Shown piece after piece: positions 41,571 through 49,013 of a DNA stretch of 49,013 bases (the first letter of the stretch is position 1; each line of letters starts with the position of its first letter). The notes beneath the pieces were generated by a model. That model had not been told where the DNA came from and did no database searches. It saw only the letters and a list, made by a program, of their open reading frames with translations. The position numbers and the translations under genes were made by a program. Origin of the DNA: PVC group bacterium (GTDB lineage: Bacteria > Verrucomicrobiota > Kiritimatiellia > CAIKKV01 > CAITUY01); the NCBI GenBank assembly GCA_945890715.1, contig CAMDCX010000011.1, positions 1 to 49,013 of the forward strand, read 5' to 3'.

Positions 41571-42233
41571 ATGGCCATCAGAGTCGTGTTATGCGATGAC
41601 CACCAGATCATTCGGGAAGGATTGCGTTCCCTTCTTGAAAAACAGACCGACATCACTGTCGTGGGGGAAGGAACCAACGGATTAGACGCCATCCGCCTCG
41701 TCCGCGACAAGAAACCCGATATGCTCGTGCTGGATATCAGCATGCCGGAGATGAACGGCATCACGGCGGCCCGCCGTGCCTTTCAAGAATACCCGAAGCT
41801 TAAGATTCTTGCGCTATCTGTTCATTCCGATCAGCATTTCGTGACTGAAATGCTGGAAGCGGGGGCCTCGGGCTACATGCTCAAGGACAGCGCTTTTTCG
41901 GAACTTTCCTCCGCCATCCGGACCATCATGTCTGGCGGCCTATTCATCAGCCCCCGCATTGCGAATAATGTTCTGGAGCAATTCGCCAAGCGTGCCGCAC
42001 CTGTTACGCGGAAAAAAAAGGCTCACAAGGCTGAACTCAGCCAGCGCGAATCGGAAATCCTGCAGATGATTGCCGAAGGAAAAAGCTCCAAGGATATTGC
42101 GCAAACAACCTGCATCAGCGTTAAAACCGTCGAAACGCACCGCATGCACATCATGCAGAAAGTTGGCGCCCATAATGTCGCATCCTTGACCAAATATGCG
42201 ATCCGGGAAGGCCTCACCAGCCTGGAAGAATGA
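41571..42233 (+). CDS. NarL/FixJ-family response regulator
   Basis: A 220-residue two-component regulator. The receiver domain begins 'IRVVLCDDHQIIREGLRSLLEKQ' with the acidic pocket 'DD', the phosphorylation site D55 in 'MLVLDISMPEMNG', and Lys in 'MLKDSAF'. The DNA-binding domain is a LuxR-type HTH near the C-terminus: 'ELSQRESEILQMIAEGKSSKDIAQT' and 'SVKTVETHRMHIMQKVG'. Its histidine kinase is not in the window, so the signal is unknown. The stop overlaps the start of nth by 4 bp (ATGA), an unusual partner. Confidence 0.95.
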   Translation: MAIRVVLCDDHQIIREGLRSLLEKQTDITVVGEGTNGLDAIRLVRDKKPDMLVLDISMPEMNGITAARRAFQEYPKLKILALSVHSDQHFVTEMLEAGASGYMLKDSAFSELSSAIRTIMSGGLFISPRIANNVLEQFAKRAAPVTRKKKAHKAELSQRESEILQMIAEGKSSKDIAQTTCISVKTVETHRMHIMQKVGAHNVASLTKYAIREGLTSLEE

Positions 42234-42889
42234 AGCCGACCTTTATCCCCGCACTCCATCGCCGACTTAAGCGATATTTCGAGGAAACCCCGAGCCCCGT
42301 CGCTCACTTCATGAAAGTGCGGACCTTCGACCCTTTCCGTGTACTCGTGGCCACTATTCTGAGCGCCCGCACCCGGGATCAGACCACCACCCTGGCCGCC
42401 GAACGGCTGTTCCAGGTCATCCGGTCCCTGAACGACCTCCAGAAACTCCCGCTTAAACAGCTGGAAACACTCATTTACCCCGTGGGCTTTTACAAAACAA
42501 AGGCCCGCATGCTGAAACAACTTCCCGCTGCCGTCATCACTCTCACAGGCGGTACCCTGCCCGACACCGTGGAGGAACTGATCAAGTTGCCCGGCGTCGG
42601 ACGTAAAACCGCCAATCTTGTCGTGACCGAAGCCTTTGACGGCGACGGCATTTGCGTGGACATTCATGTTCATCGTATCAGTAATCGCCTGGGCCTTCTC
42701 AACACCAACACCCCGGAAAAAACGGAAGTCGCGTTGCGAGAAATTCTCCCCAGGACATACTGGAAAACCTGGAACCGGTACCTGGTCGCCTTTGGCCAAA
42801 CGCTCTGCCTCCCCCGAACTCCCCGTTGCGGCACCTGTCCCATCCATTCCTACTGTCGCCGCGTGGGCGTGGCCAGAAAAAATGGTTAG
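42230..42889 (+). CDS. nth: endonuclease III (DNA glycosylase/AP lyase)
   Basis: A 219-residue HhH-GPD base-excision enzyme that removes oxidised pyrimidines and cuts at the resulting site. Visible: 'DPFRVLVATILSARTRDQTT', helix-hairpin-helix 'LPGVGRKTANLVV' with catalytic K126, 'CVDIHVHRISNRLGL' with D144, and the C-terminal [4Fe-4S] loop C-x6-C-x2-C-x5-C in 'CLPRTPRCGTCPIHSYC'. The length is normal. It is coupled to the upstream response regulator by a 4-bp overlap. Confidence 0.95.
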   Translation: MKPTFIPALHRRLKRYFEETPSPVAHFMKVRTFDPFRVLVATILSARTRDQTTTLAAERLFQVIRSLNDLQKLPLKQLETLIYPVGFYKTKARMLKQLPAAVITLTGGTLPDTVEELIKLPGVGRKTANLVVTEAFDGDGICVDIHVHRISNRLGLLNTNTPEKTEVALREILPRTYWKTWNRYLVAFGQTLCLPRTPRCGTCPIHSYCRRVGVARKNG

Positions 42890-42930
42890 GCGCTGCCAAA
42901 AAAACAACCTGCTCACATTCTTAACGATTC

Positions 42931-43148
42931 ACCACCCGCTTCGCTAGAGGAAACGGAGGGGGCGTGAGAGAAAAGGAGACCGTTTTTAATCGTGTGAAAC
43001 ACAACAGGAATATCCTGCTCTCCCCTCTTCCTTCCAAGGAGGCGTTTCGCGATTTTCAAATGGGGTACTCGCCATTTGAAAATCGCGAAACATTTTCTTC
43101 GTTTTCCTCTCTCTTGAACCCTCCGTTTCCTCTAGCGAAGCGGGTGGT
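42931..43148. repeat. MITE-like element with 30-bp perfect terminal inverted repeats
   Basis: 42931-42960 and 43119-43148 are perfectly complementary over 30 bp, beginning ACCACCCGCTTCGC and ending GCGAAGCGGGTGGT. The 158-bp interior contains the separate 20-bp-arm hairpin 43044-43091, so the whole folds as nested stems. No transposase and no clear target duplication are visible. Confidence 0.8.
43044..43091. repeat. long perfect hairpin element 3 (20-bp arms)
   Basis: Arms 43044-43063 and 43072-43091 pair perfectly around the loop GGTACTCG, which on the other strand is CGAGTACC. The loop core matches those of the hairpins at 171-218 and 263-312. Confidence 0.85.
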
Positions 43149-43189
43149 TAAAATCCTTACTGATACTTAGGTTATTTTCTGACGAATCC

Positions 43190-43927
43190 TTACTGCACGA
43201 TGAGGAATGTTCCGGCCGACTTGACCCCGAACCTTACGGGCCATTGGTTGGGATTGATCCAGTCCACACTCGTCACCCAATTACTGGAATTCGAAATGGC
43301 CGAGAGTAATCTGGAAACCGTTCCCGAACACGGCCCTGCATAAAAGGCATTACGCTGGTTGCCCGCATGAACCGCCGTGCACGCCTCAACAGACAATCCT
43401 GCCGGAATAAAACTGGTAATAAGATTTCCCCCGGTCACGTTGTCCCAGCCCTCATTTGCAAAATTCAGGCCATACACCATGCGGGCCTGAGCCGGATCGC
43501 CACTCCACGGCGCCCGCCCGGCGGAATTAGAGACAATCATCCCCGTATAGGCAAAAATCTGATCTCCGGTCGAACTTAATGTCGGCGCGCCCCCCGAAAT
43601 AGCACCCTCGCTCCAGCATTTCGGAGTGCCTGAAATCCAGGTAATGACCGAACCGGCCTTAACCCAATTCGTGCTGGTCCAGGTCAGGGGCCCCGGCTGC
43701 ACCGACCTCCCGATATGGTCTCCCCACCGAAACCAGCCATTACTCACGCAAGCGGTTGCGAAATGAATCACCGTCCCTTGCGGCATATCCCGGAGCGCCA
43801 CCCAGGCAAAGGAATCGGTGCCCGCCGTATTATACGCCACCACCGCCAGGTCGCCCGGCTGAATCTGGGACTGCACCGTCATGACCAGCCCGCCGATCAG
43901 AAAGATTAAGAAAAAATTTAACTTCAC
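43190..43927 (-). CDS. secreted protein of unknown function
   Basis: A 245-residue exported protein. The signal peptide is 'LNFFLIFLIGGLVMTVQS' and the mature part starts 'QIQPGDLAVVAYNTAGTDSFAWVALRDMPQGTVIHFATA', which resembles a 'GDIAFVGYNTDG.D.FAFVLL.DIPAGT.I.FTD' domain often found in exported proteins of Bacteroidota and PVC bacteria. There are six cysteines that may pair outside the cell. The start is GTG at 43927 with GGTGA 4-5 nt upstream. It stands alone next to repeats on both sides, and no function can be assigned. Confidence 0.7.
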   Translation of the reverse strand: MKLNFFLIFLIGGLVMTVQSQIQPGDLAVVAYNTAGTDSFAWVALRDMPQGTVIHFATACVSNGWFRWGDHIGRSVQPGPLTWTSTNWVKAGSVITWISGTPKCWSEGAISGGAPTLSSTGDQIFAYTGMIVSNSAGRAPWSGDPAQARMVYGLNFANEGWDNVTGGNLITSFIPAGLSVEACTAVHAGNQRNAFYAGPCSGTVSRLLSAISNSSNWVTSVDWINPNQWPVRFGVKSAGTFLIVQ

Positions 43928-43936
43928 ATAGTCACC

Positions 43937-43969
43937 ATTTAGCTAGTTATCGCTAAATGTATTAACTAG
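43937..43969. repeat. CTAG-rich short inverted repeat
   Basis: ATTTAGC/GCTAAAT (43937-43943 and 43952-43958) and CTAGTTA/TAACTAG interleave around TTATCG. It resembles the repeat at 17011-17062 and lies directly upstream of the secreted-protein gene. Confidence 0.5.
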
Positions 43970-44006
43970 TGATTAAAAGTCCGTCAAGTCTGAATGTTGG
44001 GACACC

Positions 44007-45548
44007 CTACCGTCTCGGGGGACGGCGGGCAAAAGAACCGCGGCTCGGGGGACGCCCGAAGGAGGGGCGACGGGGACTCCGGTGCTCGTTTCCCACACCG
44101 GGAGGCATCACCAACAGGGCGGGCTCGGGATTCTCGTAGTCGAGCGGGCGCCCGATATATTTCTCAATCTCCGGCATCGAAAACGCCTCGTTCTCACAGG
44201 CAAACGTATACGCCGTGCCTTTTTTACCGGCCCGGCCTGTTCGACCGATGCGGTGCACATAATCTTCGGCATCCAACGGGATATCATAATTAATCACATG
44301 GGAGATATCGTTGACATGAAGTCCACGCCCGGCCACATCGGTGGCCACCAGAACCCGAATCGTGCCGGCGCGGAAGGCCTCCAGAACCTTGAGCCGCTTC
44401 ACCTGGGGGACTGCCCCTGAAAGCATCTCGGCCTTGATTCCACAACGTTCCATATAGCCCAGCACCCGCTCCGTGTCGTCCCGGCGGTTGCAGAACATCA
44501 GAACCCGCTCGGGATTATCACGCTGAAGGAGATTGTAGAACAACGCAAACCGCTTGTCCGACGGCACCGTGTAAACCACCTGCTTGATGTTATCGACGGT
44601 GACCTTCTCCGGCTCAATTTCAATCTGAACCGGTTCATTGGTCCACTTGGATGCCAACCGGAGAATATCTTCCGTCAAGGTCGCACTGAAGAGGAGCGTC
44701 TGGCGTTCCTCCTTGCGGGGCATGGAATAGACAATCGTGCGCACATCGGGAATAAAGCCCATATCCAGCATCCGGTCGGCCTCGTCAATGACAAGCACCT
44801 CGACATGCTTCAGATCCAGCAGACCGCCGCGCCGGAAATCCAGAAGACGACCCGGTGTGGCCACCATGATTTCGGGACTGACCTCGCGAAGCTGCCGCTG
44901 CTGCTTGTCATAGTCCATTCCACCATAAATTCCCAGAATGCTGAATCCGCAGTACTTTCCGATATCGCGAGCGTCCTTCTCAATCTGGATCACCAGTTCC
45001 CGTGTCGGGGCCAGAATCAAGGCACGAGGCGCACCCAGCTTGGTGGGGCGTTTTCGGGGATGACGTAGAAAATGGGTGAACATGGCGATCAGGAACGCCG
45101 CCGTCTTGCCGGTCCCCGTCTGAGCCTTACCTGTGACATCGCGCCCTTCCAGGGAGGGCGGAATCGCCACCGCCTGAACCGCTGTGCAATACTTGAAGCC
45201 CAGATCATCCACCGCGTGCATGATCTGCTCCGGCATATTCAGGTCATGAAACCGGACTTTTCCTTCAACCGGCGGAACGACATAATCCCCCACAACCCAT
45301 TTTTTTACAGGTTCGACGGGACGGGGCGCGTGACGGATCGGAACCGGTTTATGCGGCTCAGCCTGGCGATGAACCGGATGGGGCGCGGCCGACTTATGCG
45401 AACCAGAGGAGGGTTTATGACCCGTTGAGCGGTGCGGAACGGGAGCTGCGGAAGCGGCAGGCGCCTTGGATTTAGGCGCAGGCTCTGAAGCCTTGCCTCC
45501 CATGCGCTTAATTTGATTCTTAATTTTTTGAAATAATCGACGTACCAT
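44007..45548 (-). CDS. DEAD-box ATP-dependent RNA helicase (RhlB/RhlE-like)
   Basis: A 513-residue helicase. About 85 basic, Pro/Ala/His-rich residues precede the core. Motifs: Q-motif region 'MPEQIMHAVDDLGFKYCTAVQ', I 'AQTGTGKT', Ia 'APTRELVIQ', Ib 'ATPGRLLD', II 'VIDEADRML' (DEAD), III 'LFSATL', then 'LMFCNRR', V 'ATDVAGRGLHV' and VI 'HRIGRTGRAG'. The C-terminus ends in an Arg/Pro/Ser-rich tail ('RRPSFGRPPSRG'), which commonly binds RNA. It unwinds structured RNA in ribosome assembly, decay or cold growth. An ATG at 45548 is preferred; the frame opens with a TTG at 45560, and neither has a clear Shine-Dalgarno. Confidence 0.93.
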   Translation of the reverse strand: MVRRLFQKIKNQIKRMGGKASEPAPKSKAPAASAAPVPHRSTGHKPSSGSHKSAAPHPVHRQAEPHKPVPIRHAPRPVEPVKKWVVGDYVVPPVEGKVRFHDLNMPEQIMHAVDDLGFKYCTAVQAVAIPPSLEGRDVTGKAQTGTGKTAAFLIAMFTHFLRHPRKRPTKLGAPRALILAPTRELVIQIEKDARDIGKYCGFSILGIYGGMDYDKQQRQLREVSPEIMVATPGRLLDFRRGGLLDLKHVEVLVIDEADRMLDMGFIPDVRTIVYSMPRKEERQTLLFSATLTEDILRLASKWTNEPVQIEIEPEKVTVDNIKQVVYTVPSDKRFALFYNLLQRDNPERVLMFCNRRDDTERVLGYMERCGIKAEMLSGAVPQVKRLKVLEAFRAGTIRVLVATDVAGRGLHVNDISHVINYDIPLDAEDYVHRIGRTGRAGKKGTAYTFACENEAFSMPEIEKYIGRPLDYENPEPALLVMPPGVGNEHRSPRRPSFGRPPSRGSFARRPPRR

Positions 45549-45596
45549 ATGTTTTGACAAGATACGCCGTCAGGGTCGTCTATTCAAGCCCGCGTT

Positions 45597-45920
45597 TTAG
45601 CGGATCATGATCAACATCATTTTAAACCGTTCCACGGCCTTGAGGGAATGGGGAATATTGGCGGGCATGATAAATAATTGACCCGCCTTGACCTCATGCG
45701 GGGTTCCGCCCACGGTCAGTTCCGCCATCCCATCCACTATCTGCACCGTCGCGTCATACGGCGCGGTATGCTCACTGAGCCCCTGCCCCTTATCGAAGGC
45801 AAACAACGTCAGCGTCCCAGCTTTCTTGTCCAGAATCGTCTTGCTGACCACCGCCCCGGTGGCATAGTCCACCCCCGTCACCAGATCAATGGCCTTGCCT
45901 GTGTAGTCATTCATAAGCAT
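45597..45920 (-). CDS. small cupin-domain protein
   Basis: A 107-residue single-domain cupin. The beta-barrel signature is visible as 'GQGLSEHTAPYDATVQIVDG' (metal His/Glu region, partly altered) and 'GTPHEVKAGQLFIMPANIPHSLKA' (second motif with PxxxPH). It starts at 45920, where TAATG overlaps the upstream stop, and GAGG lies about 9 nt before; an in-frame ATG at 45929 is too close. Co-translation with the ferredoxin gene in the hcp operon suggests a role in nitrogen-oxide or redox stress, but ligand and reaction are unknown. Confidence 0.88.
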   Translation of the reverse strand: MLMNDYTGKAIDLVTGVDYATGAVVSKTILDKKAGTLTLFAFDKGQGLSEHTAPYDATVQIVDGMAELTVGGTPHEVKAGQLFIMPANIPHSLKAVERFKMMLIMIR

Positions 45921-46780
45921 TACACCCATTCCTCTTTAAGAATCACTCCCTGCAGCCCCACCACGACGCACTTGATGGGAACCTTCCGGGCGGCCTGTCT
46001 GGCCGCCTCCTTGGCCAGCCGCAACAGGCCCGAACAACAGGGCACCTGCATAATCAGCACCGTCAGCGTGTTGATCTTGGCTTCGTCAATCAGCGCCTTG
46101 ATCTTCTCCACATAAGTCTCCTGCCCCTCGTCCAATTTCGGACAGGCAATCACCAGCGTCTTTCCCTTCAAAAAGTTCTTATGAAAATCCCCGAAGGAAA
46201 ACGCCGTGCAATCAGCCGCGAGCAAAAGATCCGAACCCTGAAAATGCGGAGCCTGCGGCGCAATGAGATGCAACTGGACCGGCCAGTGAGTCAACTGAGA
46301 CGGCCGGGTTCCCGGCTCCGGCGCCGTCTCGGCCGCCGGGTTCTCAAAACTCATGGCTCGCGACCCGGCGCAACCGCCCCCCCCGCCATGTCCATGAAAG
46401 CCACCCGTCGGGCATGCGGCCGCCAACTCAAGCGGATTAGGGAGCCCCTTCTGCTTCAACACCTGAAGCGCCTGCGCTAGAAACTCCTTCTGACCATGAT
46501 CCCGAAGGTGTTCCAGATGCGCCCGAATGGTGTTGGGCCCGGCCTGAATAATGTTCTCCATTACCCGGGGCTCATCGTACGCATCCGCCTCGCGTTCCTC
46601 CAACGTGATGGCCCCTTCCGGGCAATGCCCCAGGCAGGCGCCCAATCCGTCGCAGAACAGATCGCTAATCAACCGCGCCTTGCCGTCAATCAACTGAATC
46701 GCGCCCTCCGGGCAGTTGGGGATGCACAGGCCGCAGCCTGTGCACCGATCCTGATCAATCGTGATGATGCTTCGTTTCAT
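45920..46780 (-). CDS. 2x[4Fe-4S] ferredoxin-domain protein, partner of Hcp
   Basis: A 286-residue iron-sulfur protein. The first cluster site is standard: 'CTGCGLCIPNCPEGAI'. The second reads 'CDGLGACLGHCPEGAI', in which the second cysteine is replaced by leucine, so a [3Fe-4S] cluster or an alternative ligand is possible. A glycine/cysteine segment 'HGHGGGGGCAGSRAMSF' follows in the middle. The C-terminal half ('LLAADCTAFSFGDFHKNFLKGKTLVIACPKLDE', 'IMQVPCCSGL') may bind a further cofactor. It lies 8 bp after hcp and overlaps the cupin gene, so it is probably the electron donor for hydroxylamine or NO reduction by Hcp. Confidence 0.85.
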   Translation of the reverse strand: MKRSIITIDQDRCTGCGLCIPNCPEGAIQLIDGKARLISDLFCDGLGACLGHCPEGAITLEEREADAYDEPRVMENIIQAGPNTIRAHLEHLRDHGQKEFLAQALQVLKQKGLPNPLELAAACPTGGFHGHGGGGGCAGSRAMSFENPAAETAPEPGTRPSQLTHWPVQLHLIAPQAPHFQGSDLLLAADCTAFSFGDFHKNFLKGKTLVIACPKLDEGQETYVEKIKALIDEAKINTLTVLIMQVPCCSGLLRLAKEAARQAARKVPIKCVVVGLQGVILKEEWV

Positions 46781-46788
46781 CAGGGTGA

Positions 46789-48414
46789 TTACGCTCCTGC
46801 TAAAGCCGCCTTGAGATCGGCTTCCACGGTAGTAATGGGCTTGATGGCAAAATTATCCACCAGTACCTTGAGCACCGCCGGCGTCACAAACGCAGGCAGA
46901 CTCGGGCCAAGCCTAATGTTCTTGATGCCGAGATGCAGGAGCGTCAGCAGAATACAAACCGCCTTCTGCTCGTACCAGGACAGCACCATGGACAACGGCA
47001 GGTCATTCACCGTGCAGTTGAAGGCACCCGCCAGCGCGCCGGCAATCTTGATCGCGGAATAGGCATCATTGCACTGCCCGATATCCAGCAGCCGGGGCAG
47101 GCCCCCGATCGTCCCGAATTCGAGTTTATTGAACCGGTACTTGCCGCACGCCAGTGTCAGGATCATGCAATCCTGCGGAACCGCCTGGGCGAAATCGGTG
47201 TAGTAGTTTCGGCCTGTCTTAGCGCCATCGCACCCGCCAATCAGGAAGAACCGCTTGACGGCCCCCGACTTGACCGCGTCGATCACGGTCCCGGCCACAC
47301 CGAGCACCGCCGCGTGACCAAACCCGACCAGAATGGTCTTTTCAGGTTCATCGGCCGCAAATCCGGGCGCCGCCAGGGCCGCCTTGATTACTGGGCTGAA
47401 ATTCCCATCAGCAATATGATCCACCCCGGGCCACGCCACCAGACCGCTCGTAAAAATCCGGGCCTTATAGGTATCCTTCGGCTTCTGGATGCAATTGGTG
47501 GTCATTAGAATAGCGCCCGGAAACTCGTCGAATTCCTTGCGCTGATCCTGCCACGCTCCACCATAGTTCCCCACCAGATGCTTGAACTTCTTCAGGCCCG
47601 GATAGCCGTGACAGGGCAACATTTCGCCGTGGGTATAGATGTTGATCCCGGTTCCCTCGGTCTGCTTGAGCAGCAATTCCAGATCCTTGAGGTCATGCCC
47701 TGAAACCAGGATCGCTTTCCCCTTCACCGGCGTAATGCGAACGGGTGTGGGAGCGGGGTTTCCATAGGCGCCTGTATTAGCCGTATCGAGCAGTTCCATG
47801 ACCCGGAGGTTCACTTCACCGGTCTTGAGTGTATAGGCCAGCAGCTCATCCATCGTCGGGTTCGCCTTGACCAGGAAATCCAGCGCCTCATGAATGAACG
47901 CATAAACGGCATCGTCCTCCTGTCCCAGAATCCGGGCATGTTCCGCATACGCGGCCATCCCCTTGAGTCCCAGGAGAATCAAATCCTGCGTGGCGGCGAT
48001 ATCCGCCCCGAGCGCGGCGGTGCGCTTCTCAATGGAGGCCTCCTCGCCCTGCCGGATCAATCCCTGAAGATCCGCGGCAGGCGTCCATTGCGCCGGGCCA
48101 TCAGGAGCGTCGACCTGCTTCTGGAGACGCGCCTTGACGGCCGCTCCCTTGCGCAGGATTCCTTCCAGGCGTTTCGGATCGAAATTGACATTGGTCACGG
48201 TGGTGAACAGAGCCTCGACGACAAAGTGGTCGGCGTCATGATCCACGACCCCACGTTGACGGGCGCGGTGCGCCACCTGACTGACCCCTTTAGCCACATA
48301 GACCAAAAGATCCTGGAGCGCGGCGGTTTCGGGGTCTTTTCCGCATACGCCGAACTGGGTGCACCCGGTTCCCTTGCCGGTCTGCTCGCACTGGTAACAA
48401 AACATACTGCTCAT
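46789..48414 (-). CDS. hcp: hydroxylamine reductase / hybrid-cluster protein
   Basis: A 541-residue protein containing a [4Fe-4S] cluster and the unusual Fe-S-O hybrid cluster. Its N-terminal cysteines, '[15 protein letters not shown]' then 'GVCGK', follow C-x2-C-x8-C-x5-C, the class I pattern of anaerobes. Hybrid-cluster ligands appear in '[13 protein letters not shown]', 'TTNCIQKP', '[13 protein letters not shown]' and '[11 protein letters not shown]' regions. Hcp reduces hydroxylamine in vitro and is now regarded mainly as an NO reductase or S-nitrosylation enzyme. The start at 48414 is backed by AGGAG; an upstream start at 48516 would include the operator. It leads the hcp-ferredoxin-cupin operon, controlled by the FNR-type site at 48499-48520. 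Confidence 0.97.
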   Translation of the reverse strand: MSSMFCYQCEQTGKGTGCTQFGVCGKDPETAALQDLLVYVAKGVSQVAHRARQRGVVDHDADHFVVEALFTTVTNVNFDPKRLEGILRKGAAVKARLQKQVDAPDGPAQWTPAADLQGLIRQGEEASIEKRTAALGADIAATQDLILLGLKGMAAYAEHARILGQEDDAVYAFIHEALDFLVKANPTMDELLAYTLKTGEVNLRVMELLDTANTGAYGNPAPTPVRITPVKGKAILVSGHDLKDLELLLKQTEGTGINIYTHGEMLPCHGYPGLKKFKHLVGNYGGAWQDQRKEFDEFPGAILMTTNCIQKPKDTYKARIFTSGLVAWPGVDHIADGNFSPVIKAALAAPGFAADEPEKTILVGFGHAAVLGVAGTVIDAVKSGAVKRFFLIGGCDGAKTGRNYYTDFAQAVPQDCMILTLACGKYRFNKLEFGTIGGLPRLLDIGQCNDAYSAIKIAGALAGAFNCTVNDLPLSMVLSWYEQKAVCILLTLLHLGIKNIRLGPSLPAFVTPAVLKVLVDNFAIKPITTVEADLKAALAGA

Positions 48415-48498
48415 GATTTTCTCCTGCTTTCGTTTGACTGGGTTGTTTTCGTTCTTGTTCCCGTGAACGCCACCCATTATGCACACGACTGAAACAGG

Positions 48499-48520
48499 AA
48501 CCTTGATCAAGATCAAGGTT
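48499..48520. promoter_or_regulatory. Crp/Fnr-family operator upstream of hcp
   Basis: TTGATCAAGATCAA (48503-48516) matches the FNR consensus TTGAT-N4-ATCAA exactly. The symmetry extends to a 22-bp palindrome with 10-bp arms around AA. It lies about 85-105 bp upstream of the hcp start codon, suitable for activation around -41.5. FNR, HcpR or a DNR-type NO sensor are possible regulators. Confidence 0.8.
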
Positions 48521-48551
48521 TCAGAAGAAAGTTACCGGAGAGGGAAAGGGA

Positions 48552-48782
48552 TCAGGTTTTATGCCGGTAGGTAATCCGGCCCTTGGTGAGGTCGTAGGGG
48601 GAGATTTCGACCGTCACTTTATCGCCTGAGGTAATACGGATGAAATGCTTGCGCATCTTGCCGGAGATATGGGCCAGGATCTCGTGACCGTTGTCCAATT
48701 TCACCCGATACATGGTAGCGGGCAACACCTTAAACACGGTGCCATCAATCCTGATCGAATCATCTTTTACTTCTTCCGGCAT
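48552..48782 (-). CDS. infA: translation initiation factor IF-1
   Basis: A 76-residue OB-fold protein that occupies the ribosomal A site during initiation. It reads '[21 protein letters not shown]', '[27 protein letters not shown]' in sections, and ends '[19 protein letters not shown]', the standard IF-1 C-terminus. Normal length. The start at 48782 has AGGAG upstream; the longer frame from 48848 has no IF-1-like residues. It stands apart from any ribosomal protein operon. Confidence 0.97.
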   Translation of the reverse strand: MPEEVKDDSIRIDGTVFKVLPATMYRVKLDNGHEILAHISGKMRKHFIRITSGDKVTVEISPYDLTKGRITYRHKT

Positions 48783-49013
48783 AACATCTCCTGAAAATTC
48801 ATCACATAAAACGGGGCTATGTTTACCACACACCCCACGCCATGTCAATGAAGGGAGAGCTCCCGCAGCGGTTCCGAAAGTGGGCGGGGCGGCGCGCGGG
48901 AGGAGCGCGATACGAGGCTGGTTTGACGAAGCTATGCGGCGGGATCGAGAGGGGTGGCAGTTTCGCAGGTGATTTTCTCGTGATTTTCCCGTATTTGGGC
49001 AGAGTCCGGCGGA
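48783..49013. other. right end, no gene seen
   Basis: The 230 bp beyond infA hold no supported gene. The GC-rich stretch at 48885-48910 is not a repeat I recognise. An upstream promoter for infA is expected but I could not assign it. Confidence 0.4.

Larger units (their letters stand above)
42890..43189. other. gene-free spacer carrying a palindromic element
   Basis: About 300 bp between nth and the convergent secreted-protein gene. A 68-residue open frame at 42964-43170 is only translation through the repeats. The content is the 30-bp-terminated element (42931-43148) and its internal hairpin. Confidence 0.6.

Noticed and set aside
42964-43170. 68-residue open frame between nth and the secreted-protein gene
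   Set aside because: It reads through the terminal repeat and hairpin; the peptide is only a translation of palindromic DNA.
48561-48578. Terminator at the end of infA (GCCGG/CCGGC)
   Set aside because: The small stem lies within the last codons and no T-run follows it.
1-49013. tRNA or rRNA genes
   Set aside because: No rRNA-like stretch was seen and no spacer I read shows a convincing cloverleaf with a GGTTCGA-type loop; a computed scan would be needed to exclude tRNA fully.

Overview
The window is about 49 kb of moderately GC-rich, tightly packed bacterial chromosome. The cell is Gram-negative: there is an LptE-like lipoprotein, an LptF/G-type permease and a TPR outer-membrane assembly protein. 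Hcp with a ferredoxin partner, a 2-hydroxyacyl-CoA-dehydratase-type activator system and an FNR-type operator point to an anaerobic or facultative life. Interspersed palindromes, some lying in frame inside genes, and the gene mix suggest the PVC superphylum, perhaps Kiritimatiellota or a related Verrucomicrobiota lineage. That placement is inference; no rRNA gene is present to confirm it.

Layout. 1-452 is a gene-free, palindrome-rich stretch. 453-2013 holds a DUF1456 protein overlapping an RsmH-type rRNA methyltransferase. 2062-7478 is an operon joining a CrtI-like flavoprotein fused to a dehydratase-like subunit, a second such subunit, a BadF/HgdC-type ATPase activator and a lipoprotein deacetylase. 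7492-9016 encodes two envelope-assembly proteins. 9093-12497 carries rpsT, an ECF sigma/anti-sigma pair and rsfS-nadD-homocysteine methyltransferase. 12617-18152 holds a P-type ATPase and two tandem membrane-anchored metallophosphoesterases. 18113-21537 runs on the minus strand: ruvX, coaX, nadC, a lipid kinase and a small basic protein.

21756-27820 is an accessory island. It contains a decayed type I restriction system (HsdR lacking its motor core, an HsdM-half-HsdS fusion frameshifted at a C7 run, and a four-helix-bundle accessory protein), followed by an apparently intact AAA ATPase/TOPRIM-like pair that may be a defence module, a SEC-C mini-protein and an antitoxin remnant. 27817-32133 holds a PAP2-glycosyltransferase fusion, a VTT-domain membrane protein and an LptF/G permease. 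32288-39118 starts at a good sigma70-type promoter and forms one operon: an ExbB/MotA/ZorA-like channel with a long coiled-coil tail, an ExbD-like partner, a large exported protein, an HTH-EIIA protein and a PabB-PabC fusion. This channel operon is the strongest candidate for an undescribed system.

39105-48782 holds an aspartate aminotransferase, a double-domain NDK-like protein, a NarL-type regulator with endonuclease III, a palindromic MITE-like element, a secreted protein, a DEAD-box helicase, the hcp-ferredoxin-cupin operon behind a perfect FNR-type site, and infA. Convergent neighbours repeatedly overlap at their 3' ends (80, 40, 47 and 14 bp), which underlines how compact the sequence is.
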